Source of the DNA: Phormidesmis priestleyi
Lineage (GTDB): Bacteria; Cyanobacteriota; Cyanobacteriia; Phormidesmidales; Phormidesmidaceae
Direction of reading: 5' to 3'
DNA: 7,640 nt
NCBI GenBank assembly: GCA_003242115.1
Contig: QBMP01000149.1
Coordinates: 10,518 to 18,157, forward strand
Shown here: positions 1-4,775 of the stretch, piece after piece
Layout of the letters: each line of letters opens with the position of its first letter
Position numbering within the stretch: the stretch's first letter is position 1
The notes under the pieces: model-generated
Told to the model about the DNA's origin: nothing
The model's input: the letters and a program-made list of their open reading frames with translations, nothing else
Databases searched by the model: none
Made by a program: the position numbers and the translations under genes

Positions 1-396
1 GAGCACATCGGTGCGAGTGACAATGCCCACCAGTTGCCCATCTACCAGCACTGGCAATCTACCAATGCCATACGTCAGCATAAGATGCTGAATTTCATAG
101 ATAGAGGTTTCAGGGCTAATGCTTTTAATCTGCGCGCCCATACAGTTCTGAACCGGGCTGTGGCCAAGCCCATGACGCATCGCAATGTCAATATCTCGGC
201 GGGAAATAATGCCCACCAATACCTGATCTGGATTGACGACACACAGGCCAGTATGACCGTACCGCAGCAGGCTTTGCTGAGCCTGATCAACCGTTGCTGT
301 CGGAAAGATAGTCCGCACAGGCGAAGACATCACCGCCCTAGCAACCGACGCCTTAGCAGCAGACACCTTGGCAATAGACGAATCAAAATCAGCCAT
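1..396 (-). CDS. CBS-domain pair protein, N-terminal part (runs off left edge)
   Basis: Translating the minus strand from the ATG at 396-394 gives 132 residues open to the window edge. After a short Ala/Ser/Lys-rich leader (residues 1-19, beginning MADFDSSIAK) come two CBS modules. The first covers about 20-78 and ends in VGIISRRDID; the second covers about 83-132 and ends in VGIVTRTDVL. CBS pairs bind adenine nucleotides and usually regulate an attached domain. From memory, the wording (RYGHTGL, GIISRRDID, the GIGRLPVL-type segment) most resembles the CBS pair of cyanobacterial DHH-CBS-poly(A)polymerase/CCA-type proteins, so a nucleotidyltransferase domain may follow beyond the edge. That is inference. 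In those proteins a DHH domain precedes the CBS pair, but here an in-frame stop at 471-469 rules one out. No strong ribosome binding site is visible. The start codon lies inside a perfect 10-base tandem duplication. Confidence 0.8.
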   Translation of the reverse strand, partial: MADFDSSIAKVSAAKASVARAVMSSPVRTIFPTATVDQAQQSLLRYGHTGLCVVNPDQVLVGIISRRDIDIAMRHGLGHSPVQNCMGAQIKSISPETSIYEIQHLMLTYGIGRLPVLVDGQLVGIVTRTDVL

Positions 397-408
397 TGTC
401 AGCCATTG
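389..408. repeat. Perfect 10-bp tandem duplication spanning the CBS gene start codon
   Basis: TCAGCCATTG occurs twice head to tail (389-398 and 399-408). On the minus strand each copy carries an ATG. The inner one (396-394) opens the CBS frame. The outer one (406-404) is out of frame and reads Met-Ala-Asp-Asn-Gly-stop, ending at 389 and overlapping the real start. Confidence 0.9.
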
Positions 409-482
409 AATGACGCAAATTTTAGACGCATTAGGATGTTTATTTACAATGCGATGGTAGAAAAGGCACTAATTTTTGATAG

Positions 483-497
483 CTTAAATATATTAAG
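483..497. promoter_or_regulatory. AT-rich palindrome between the CBS gene and psbZ
   Basis: CTTAA-ATATA-TTAAG is a perfect inverted repeat with 5-base arms and a 5-base AT centre. It lies in the divergent region, about 90 bases upstream of the CBS start. It could be a promoter or operator element for the minus-strand gene. No convincing -35 box at normal spacing was found, so its role is inference. Confidence 0.35.
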
Positions 498-548
498 TGT
501 ATCCGTCACGCTGCCTCATAATCGCCATCGGTGATAGCAACTGCAATA

Positions 549-581
549 ACTGTCTAAATACTGTCCGAGTACCGTCTGAGT
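549..581. repeat. Three tandem copies of an 11-bp unit upstream of psbZ
   Basis: Three consecutive units read ACTGTCTAAAT (549-559), ACTGTCCGAGT (560-570) and ACCGTCTGAGT (571-581). They are imperfect but in strict 11-base register, about one DNA helical turn. They end against a possible -10 box (TATAGT, 581-586). Confidence 0.8.
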
Positions 582-586
582 ATAGT
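581..586 (+). promoter_or_regulatory. Possible psbZ -10 box
   Basis: TATAGT matches the TATAAT consensus at five of six positions and lies about 105 bases before the psbZ start. No good -35 box sits 16-18 bases upstream; the 11-bp repeat array occupies that space. If used, it would resemble an activator-dependent cyanobacterial promoter with a 5' leader of roughly 100 bases. Weak evidence. Confidence 0.3.
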
Positions 587-645
587 TATCTGCCATCTGT
601 CCGCTAGTTATTTACGGTGTTTGTCTCGGAGTGTCTAGCGGATCA

Positions 646-663
646 AGTTCGATTAGTTCGATT
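646..663. repeat. Perfect 9-bp tandem duplication in the psbZ leader
   Basis: AGTTCGATT occurs twice head to tail (646-654 and 655-663), 28 to 45 bases before the psbZ start codon. It is unrelated in sequence to the 11-bp array upstream. Confidence 0.85.
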
Positions 664-690
664 AAATAGTGTTTTGAGAGTACGAAGATC

Positions 691-879
691 ATGTCTGTTA
701 TTTTTCAGCTAGTCCTGTTTGTTTTAGTGCTTTGGTCTTTTGTGATGATCATAGGGGTTCCGGTAGCCTACGCTTCTCCCGGCAATTGGGATCAGTCTAA
801 ACGTCTCATTTTTCTAGGCTCTATTGTCTGGGGCGTATTGGTCGTAGTCGTAGGAAGCCTCAACTATTTGGTCGTTTAA
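691..879 (+). CDS. psbZ: Photosystem II reaction centre protein PsbZ (Ycf9)
   Basis: PsbZ is a small thylakoid membrane subunit at the edge of the photosystem II core, near CP43. It has no catalytic role and helps stabilise the complex and its interaction with antenna. The 62-residue length is normal for the family. Two hydrophobic helices are visible (about 4-27 and 39-60), joined by the conserved [15 protein letters not shown] loop (23-37), which identifies the family. The ATG at 691 gives the standard N-terminus; upstream there is only a weak GAGAG stretch at 676-680 as a ribosome binding site. ribH follows 136 bases downstream on the same strand, an arrangement I recall from other cyanobacteria. 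The stop codon region is duplicated just after the gene (870-900). Confidence 0.97.
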   Translation: MSVIFQLVLFVLVLWSFVMIIGVPVAYASPGNWDQSKRLIFLGSIVWGVLVVVVGSLNYLVV

Positions 880-900
880 TAGGCCGGTCGTTTAACAGGC
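870..900. repeat. 16-bp-period duplication covering the psbZ stop codon
   Basis: GGTCGTTTAATAGGC (870-884) is followed one base later by GGTCGTTTAACAGGC (886-900), which differs at one position. The first copy contains the last codons and TAA stop of psbZ; the second repeats them in non-coding DNA. Confidence 0.85.
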
Positions 901-937
901 TGTTTGCATAGCGGATTAGCCGCTTAGCGGGCAGCCT
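897..937 (+). other. Potential RNA hairpin downstream of psbZ
   Basis: An outer stem AGGCTG (897-902) can pair with CAGCCT (932-937). Inside it, AGCGG (910-914) pairs with CCGCT (920-924) around an ATTAG loop. No T tract follows, so it does not look like a classical terminator. It could stabilise the 3' end of a short psbZ transcript or partly terminate it. Confidence 0.4.
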
Positions 938-960
938 AGCGCTCACATTCTCAGCAGTCA

Positions 961-988
961 CTTTTCAATCGATCTTTTTCAATCGATC
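961..988. repeat. 14-bp tandem duplication upstream of ribH
   Basis: CTTTTCAATCGATC (961-974) is followed directly by TTTTTCAATCGATC (975-988), identical at 13 of 14 bases. It sits 27 to 54 bases before the ribH start, where promoter or leader sequence would be. Confidence 0.85.
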
Positions 989-1015
989 TACTTATTAACT
1001 CCTTATCGGCACCTT

Positions 1016-1615
1016 ATGACAGTTTTTGAAGGCAATTTTACTCAAGCCAGCAGCATGAAGTTTGCCTTCGTAATCGGTCGGTTTAACGACTTGGTTACCA
1101 ATAAACTGCTAGCGGGCGCTCAAGATTGCCTTAAACGACACGGCGTAGAGGTCGATCCTGACGGCACACAGGTAGATTATGCCTGGGTGACAGGTAGCTT
1201 TGAGGTGCCGATGGTGGCCAGACAGCTCGCTTTGAGCGGCCGCTATCACGCAATCATTTGCTTAGGTGCGGTGATTCGCGGCCAAACGCCACACTTTGAT
1301 TTTGTGGCGGCTGAAGTGGCTAAAGGCATTGCTGCTACTAGCTTCCAGACGGGTGTGCCGGTAGTGTTTGGGGTACTGACCACTGACTCTATGCAGCAGG
1401 CGCTAGAGCGCGCAGGCATCAAGAGCAATCTTGGCTGGGACTATGCCATGAGCGCGCTAGAGATGGCTAGTCTGATGCCACAGATTCTCAATGGCAAACC
1501 GGCAGCACTAGGCAATGGCATGGGCAACAATCAGTCAATGGCTTTACCCATGTCATCGACTAACTTAGCAGAGGCCAGCTCAGCAGAGGTCAAATCGCCA
1601 GAGATAGCCGGTTAA
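1016..1615 (+). CDS. ribH: 6,7-dimethyl-8-ribityllumazine synthase (RibH)
   Basis: RibH condenses 5-amino-6-ribitylamino-uracil with 3,4-dihydroxy-2-butanone 4-phosphate, the penultimate step of riboflavin synthesis, in the cytoplasm and usually as a multimeric shell. Family landmarks appear in order. RFN (22-24) stacks on the pyrimidine substrate. GSFEVP is at 60-65. [13 protein letters not shown] (85-97) includes the likely catalytic His93. [22 protein letters not shown] (113-134) includes the phosphate-binding Arg132. The MTVFEG start fits cyanobacterial RibH; the ATG has no evident Shine-Dalgarno sequence. The enzyme core ends near residue 160. The remaining ~38 residues are a Met/Ser/Asn/Ala-rich tail with no domain, longer than usual. 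No FMN riboswitch is visible in the 136-base gap upstream. Confidence 0.97.
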   Translation: MTVFEGNFTQASSMKFAFVIGRFNDLVTNKLLAGAQDCLKRHGVEVDPDGTQVDYAWVTGSFEVPMVARQLALSGRYHAIICLGAVIRGQTPHFDFVAAEVAKGIAATSFQTGVPVVFGVLTTDSMQQALERAGIKSNLGWDYAMSALEMASLMPQILNGKPAALGNGMGNNQSMALPMSSTNLAEASSAEVKSPEIAG

Positions 1616-1626
1616 TCTCTAGCATT

Positions 1627-1652
1627 CATGCCTTTAATATCCATGTCTTTAA
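1627..1652. repeat. 15-bp-period duplication downstream of ribH
   Basis: CATGCCTTTAA (1627-1637) recurs as CATGTCTTTAA (1642-1652), 15 bases apart with one mismatch. It lies in the short gap between ribH and tRNA-Gly. Confidence 0.55.
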
Positions 1653-1683
1653 GGTAAGGCAAATAAAAACAGGCCAAAACCAG

Positions 1684-1689
1684 TTGACA
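1684..1689 (+). promoter_or_regulatory. Possible -35 box of the tRNA-Gly promoter
   Basis: TTGACA is a perfect sigma-70 -35 hexamer, 46 bases before the tRNA. At 17-base spacing the -10 would be GAAACT (1707-1712), which matches only three of six positions; TAGTAA (1712-1717) is a better hexamer but 22 bases away. The -35 is clear and the -10 is not. Confidence 0.45.
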
Positions 1690-1734
1690 AATTTTCATTT
1701 GTTTGAGAAACTAGTAAAAGTCGATTGGCAGAAT

Positions 1735-1806
1735 GCGGGTGTAGCTCAGTGGTAGAGCGCAACCTTGCCAAGGTTGAAGTCGAGAGTTCGAATCTCTTCA
1801 CCCGCT
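1735..1806 (+). tRNA. trnG(GCC): tRNA-Gly, anticodon GCC
   Basis: A full cloverleaf can be drawn by eye. The acceptor stem is GCGGGTG (1735-1741) paired with CACCCGC (1799-1805), with T1806 as discriminator. The D stem is GCTC/GAGC (1744-1747/1755-1758). The anticodon stem is CAACC/GGTTG (1760-1764/1772-1776) around loop TTGCCAA, placing anticodon GCC at 1767-1769. The T arm GAGAG-TTCGAAT-CTCTT spans 1782-1798. It reads GGC/GGT glycine codons. The 3' CCA is not encoded and would be added after transcription. A run of six T (1806-1811) begins at the discriminator and could help end transcription. No intron. Confidence 0.97.
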
Positions 1807-1928
1807 TTTTTAGATGTAGCTTTCTGATAGTCTATTGCAGCTCTTAAGCGTTTACTTTTGAGCCAAAAAACTATAGATAACTAAGCGCTAGTGCGTTAGA
1901 CATTGGCAGGCATCGGCGTTTAATTTTT

Positions 1929-1957
1929 TTTTAAAGTAAACGTTCTTTTAAAGTAAA
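1929..1957. repeat. 12-bp repeat, 17-bp period, upstream of the zinc-ribbon gene
   Basis: TTTTAAAGTAAA occurs exactly at 1929-1940 and 1946-1957. The first copy extends a T run (1924-1932). A smaller echo, AGAGT, recurs at 1961 and 1972. The 225-base stretch between the tRNA and the next gene (1807-2031) otherwise shows no recognisable gene. Confidence 0.75.
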
Positions 1958-2031
1958 AGTAGAGTGAGAATAGAGTCAGCCCTAAAGCTGCATCTGCTGA
2001 CTGTGACCACTGCGAACCCGTCATTTATCTG

Positions 2032-2442
2032 GTGGGATTACCCGTGCCTTCTAAAGAAAATCAGCCGTTAGATTTTGAAAAGACTTATCCCTGTCCCTCT
2101 TGTCGTCAGGGAACACTAATACCGATTACGCTGACGGAAGCCTGGGGCTGCGATTACTGTGAGCAAATTTTTGAGCGCAGGGAAGAGCATGACACGATTG
2201 GTAAAGTCGCGACGCCCTATCATCGGCAGCGGATCTGGCGATGGAATGGCCATCAGTGGACGGTGGGCCGCAGCCCAGTCGATAAGCCCAGTACCTTTAA
2301 TTCGATTGTCATCGTCCTTTTTTGCGGTGGGCTGCTTTGGGCTGGGCTGACCCAAATTGCGCTGCCTGCCTTTCTGTTGGTGGCGATTGTCGCTTTGGGG
2401 CTCCTTTTGGTAGTAAGGTTTTGGGTATTACGGCAGCGCTAG
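2032..2442 (+). CDS. Small zinc-ribbon protein with C-terminal membrane segment, function unknown
   Basis: 136 residues. The N-terminal part has two cysteine knuckles, CPSC (21-24) and CDYC (40-43), spaced like a zinc ribbon. A basic, tryptophan-rich stretch follows (IWRWNGHQW, 68-76). The C-terminal third is strongly hydrophobic (about 90-130), enough for two closely spaced membrane helices, and ends in WVLRQR on the probable cytoplasmic side. I believe similar proteins are conserved in cyanobacteria without an assigned role, but I cannot name a family. The start is GTG at 2032; an in-frame GTG at 2044 is equally possible and would remove four residues. No clear ribosome binding site precedes either. 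The stop is four bases before the ProA-like ATG, so the two are very probably co-transcribed and translationally coupled. Confidence 0.75.
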   Translation: MGLPVPSKENQPLDFEKTYPCPSCRQGTLIPITLTEAWGCDYCEQIFERREEHDTIGKVATPYHRQRIWRWNGHQWTVGRSPVDKPSTFNSIVIVLFCGGLLWAGLTQIALPAFLLVAIVALGLLLVVRFWVLRQR

Positions 2443-2446
2443 CTTA

Positions 2447-3667
2447 ATGGCCAATTCTTCATTTGATTTAACCGGGTCGCTTGCGGCTACTCGGCGAGCG
2501 AGCGAGCAGCTTAATTCAGTCGATCAGTGCTCTGAGGCTCTCGCCGCGATGGGACGGGCAATTTCTCAGCGCCAGGATGACATTTTAGAAGCGAATACCC
2601 TGGATTTAGAAATTAGTCGCGATATGGCGGTGCCTGAGCTAGTGGTTGACTGGCTAAAGCTTACGCCTGAGCGAGTGCAGACGACTGCTGCCATTTTTAA
2701 TCGACTAGCCGCGATGGGATCTTTTGCCAACCGAGGCTGCCAACCGAGAGCAAAAGGCGTTTGTCAGGATCGCCCCGTGGGAGTAGTGGGCTTTATTTAT
2801 GAGGCGTTTCCTGATTTGGGCGCGATCGCAGCGGCGCTCAGCATTCGTACCGGCAATGCAATCGTGCTTAAAGGCGGCAGTGAAGCCAGTCGCAGCAATC
2901 AGATCATTGCCAGCATTTTGCAAGGCACGCTAGACGATATTGGCTTGAGCCAGTCGCTGATTTTCCCGGTCGAATCGACAGAGGTTTCACGATTAGATCT
3001 CAATCAATGCCAAGGCATTGATTTGGTGATTGCCCACGGACGGCCTAGCTTGGTACAGCAGATAGCGAAGCAAGCAACTGTGCCAGTGATTGCTTCTTGC
3101 ATGGGCAACTGCTACTTGTACTGGTCGGCGAGTGGCAGCTTAGATCAGGTCTATCACATGATTGTCGAAAGTCACTCAGGGACGCCGGATGCGGTCAATC
3201 GCATCGAAAAAGTGCTAGTGCATGAGTCGCACAGCGAAAATTCACTGATTCGGCTGTGGAACCGTCTACAGGAGGTTGGCTTTGTGCTCAAAGCCGATGC
3301 AGCGATCGCTCACAGCGTCAGTCATTCGTTAGTAGCGGTTGCTGACTCGGAGTGGAATGCGGCCTACCTCAAGCGCGTAGTGGCTTTTCGTCAGGTCAAA
3401 GACGGCGCAGCGGCCATTAGCTGGATAAATGCCCACAGCAGCGGCCATGCCGACAGTATCGTCACGGCGGACTATACCGAGAGCCGCCGGTTTATCACCG
3501 GATGCCGGAGCGCTTCGGTCTATATCAATGCGTCGCCTCGCTTTGTGCGCAACGCCAAGCAGACAGAAAATATTGCCTTGGGCATGTCGAATGGCAAAGA
3601 TGTGGCAGGCGGGCTGATTGGAATGGATGTGATGCGATCGCACCAGCGCATTTTTCACAGCCCATAG
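2447..3667 (+). CDS. proA: Glutamate-5-semialdehyde dehydrogenase (ProA)-like protein lacking the usual catalytic Cys
   Basis: 406 residues, close to the normal ProA length. Canonical ProA reduces gamma-glutamyl phosphate with NADPH in the second step of proline synthesis. Family-like segments are RPVGVVGFIYEAFPDLGAIAAALSIRTGNAIVLKGGSEA (109-147, nucleotide-binding half), IDLVIAHGRPSLV (191-203), TVPVIASCMGNCYLYW (211-226) and HSSGHADSIVT (330-340). Several hallmarks differ. The usual IPRGG is IAHGR. The PSVCNA motif with the thiol nucleophile reads PDAVNR (247-252), with Val250 where the Cys belongs. The C-terminal GLGAEIGIST-HARGPMGLE region is replaced by IALGMSNGKDVAGGLIGMD (376-394). From memory, cyanobacteria carry a second, divergent ProA paralogue of this kind. 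Whether it is a working reductase is uncertain; fold membership is secure. Confidence 0.88.
   Translation: MANSSFDLTGSLAATRRASEQLNSVDQCSEALAAMGRAISQRQDDILEANTLDLEISRDMAVPELVVDWLKLTPERVQTTAAIFNRLAAMGSFANRGCQPRAKGVCQDRPVGVVGFIYEAFPDLGAIAAALSIRTGNAIVLKGGSEASRSNQIIASILQGTLDDIGLSQSLIFPVESTEVSRLDLNQCQGIDLVIAHGRPSLVQQIAKQATVPVIASCMGNCYLYWSASGSLDQVYHMIVESHSGTPDAVNRIEKVLVHESHSENSLIRLWNRLQEVGFVLKADAAIAHSVSHSLVAVADSEWNAAYLKRVVAFRQVKDGAAAISWINAHSSGHADSIVTADYTESRRFITGCRSASVYINASPRFVRNAKQTENIALGMSNGKDVAGGLIGMDVMRSHQRIFHSP
2822..2829. repeat. HIP1 octamer GCGATCGC (one of five in the window)
   Basis: The exact palindrome GCGATCGC occurs at 2822, 3302 and 3634 (all in the ProA-like gene), 4007 (in desC) and 5973 (in the PLP enzyme gene). 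This highly iterated palindrome is a hallmark of many cyanobacterial genomes; chance would give about 0.1 copy in this length. All five are inside coding sequence. Confidence 0.95.
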
Positions 3668-3688
3668 GATTGCCTTCAATAGTTTTTA

Positions 3689-3718
3689 ATGGTCTTCAAT
3701 GGTCTTCAATGGTCTTCA
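3689..3718. repeat. Three perfect tandem copies of a 10-bp unit after the ProA-like gene
   Basis: AATGGTCTTC is repeated exactly three times (3689-3698, 3699-3708, 3709-3718). A degenerate relative (CTTCAAT, 3674-3680) lies just upstream. It begins 22 bases after the ProA-like stop codon. Confidence 0.95.
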
Positions 3719-3750
3719 AAGCTCTCGTCAGGCTTTCTCAAAAAACATCA

Positions 3751-3787
3751 CAAAAGCCGCGCCATCAATATGACAGCACGGCTTTTG
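3751..3787 (-). terminator. Hairpin terminator between convergent proA-like and desC
   Basis: CAAAAGCCG (3751-3759) pairs perfectly with CGGCTTTTG (3779-3787) across a 19-base loop. Read on the minus strand, the hairpin starts about 24 bases after the desC stop and is followed a few bases later by a run of six T (complement of the A run at 3740-3745). This fits an intrinsic terminator for desC. On the plus strand no T run follows, so it would work less well for the ProA-like operon. Confidence 0.65.
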
Positions 3788-3811
3788 AGTAGAAGCTTAA
3801 GTGCTTAGACG

Positions 3812-4639
3812 CTAGCTATCAGCCTGTGGCTTGGCCAGCTTTACCTTGTCTGCTAAGCCAATCGATTGAAGCGATCGAATGATCATCCAGGTGACGTCAA
3901 TTTCCCACCACTCCAAGCCGTGACGAGCTGAATACTGATAGGTATGGTGGTTATTGTGCCAGCCTTCGCCAAAGGTGCACAGCGCCACCCACCAGCAGTT
4001 AGTGGAGCGATCGCCCGACTCATAAGTCCGATAGCCAAACTTGTGAGTAGCGCTATTGACAAACCAGGTGAAGTGATACACCACCACTAAACGGACAAAA
4101 ATACCCCACACCACAAACGACCAACCGCCCATCGCATACAGCAGTGCGCCCAACGCAATTTGCAGCACCAAAAAATACTTATCGATCAGCACATAGACCG
4201 GATCGGTATTGATATCTTGCGTAAACCGGCGAATCTCGGCTTTTGCGGGCACATCGTGCAGCAGCCAGCCCATATGGCTCCACCAAAACCCTCGGTTTGA
4301 GTTGTGATGGTCATTTTCTTGATCTGAAAAAGCATGATGATGGCGGTGCAGCCCAATCCATTCAATTGCACCACTCTGGCAAGAAAGCGAACCACAGAAC
4401 AAGAAAAAATACTCCAGCCACTGCGGCACCTGAAAGCTGCGATGGGCAATCAGCCGGTGCCAGCCCAAGGTGATGCCCAGACAGCCCGTAATCCAGTAGA
4501 GTATGAAAGCTACACCCACCGCCTGCCAGCTAAAGTTCGCCGGTAGCAGCGCAAACAATGCCCCAACGTGAATAGCTGCCATAAACGAAATAATGGGCCA
4601 GTTGAGGGGACGATCAGTAGTCGATTTTGCAATAGTCAT
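3812..4639 (-). CDS. desC: Acyl-lipid delta-9 fatty acid desaturase (DesC type)
   Basis: This membrane di-iron desaturase is expected to introduce the first double bond (delta-9) into fatty acids already esterified to membrane glycerolipids, using ferredoxin and oxygen. The 275-residue length is typical of cyanobacterial DesC. All three histidine clusters of the family are present: HRLIAH (61-66), HRHHH (98-102) and HNNHH (228-232). The usual surroundings ITLGWHR, GLHRHHHAFSD and GEGWHNNHH support the assignment. Hydrophobic pairs lie at about 15-58, 73-90 and 155-195. The ATG at 4639 gives a normal N-terminus. It is transcribed divergently from the PLP enzyme gene (136-base gap) and converges with the ProA-like gene. 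Acyl-lipid desaturases are often cold-induced; nothing here proves that. Exact regiospecificity and paralogue (desC1/desC2) cannot be told by eye. Confidence 0.93.
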   Translation of the reverse strand: MTIAKSTTDRPLNWPIISFMAAIHVGALFALLPANFSWQAVGVAFILYWITGCLGITLGWHRLIAHRSFQVPQWLEYFFLFCGSLSCQSGAIEWIGLHRHHHAFSDQENDHHNSNRGFWWSHMGWLLHDVPAKAEIRRFTQDINTDPVYVLIDKYFLVLQIALGALLYAMGGWSFVVWGIFVRLVVVYHFTWFVNSATHKFGYRTYESGDRSTNCWWVALCTFGEGWHNNHHTYQYSARHGLEWWEIDVTWMIIRSLQSIGLADKVKLAKPQADS

Positions 4640-4775
4640 TTAAAGTCTCAGCGCAAAACATCAAGGCTCACCAAGCGCTCAGTAGCACTCGATTCAATCT
4701 GCTCACAACCTATTCAACAGTCGGTAAGCAATTGAACCAATACTCAGTTTATAAGCCTGTTGGAACACAAAGTAG
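4640..4775. promoter_or_regulatory. Divergent promoter region between desC and the PLP enzyme gene
   Basis: This 136-base gap must hold the start signals of both genes. For the plus strand, TATAAG (4750-4755) is a fair -10 box, with TTGAAC (4732-4737) only 12 bases upstream, too close for a standard -35. An ATTG-AAC-CAAT inverted repeat covers 4731-4741. A weak imperfect repeat (CAAGGCTCA at 4662-4670, CAAGCGCTCA at 4672-4681) lies nearer desC. Confidence 0.4.

Noticed and set aside
34..534. Plus-strand open frame of 166 residues
   Set aside because: It runs antisense across the well-supported CBS gene and has His/Arg/Asn-rich composition typical of a shadow frame, with no domain.
880..1015. 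FMN riboswitch or Yfr1-type small RNA before ribH
   Set aside because: No RFN-element motifs and no ACTCCTCACAC core are present, and the gap is filled by duplications and a simple hairpin.
3329..3679. Minus-strand open frame of 116 residues
   Set aside because: It lies inside and antisense to the ProA-like gene, with no recognisable family.
3502..3792. Plus-strand open frame crossing the end of the ProA-like gene
   Set aside because: It is out of frame with the real gene, then reads through the 10-bp repeats and terminator; its composition is not protein-like.
4724..4737. Possible NtcA site upstream of the PLP enzyme gene
   Set aside because: GTA-N8-AAC lacks the TAC half, and its distance to the TATAAG box does not fit an NtcA promoter.
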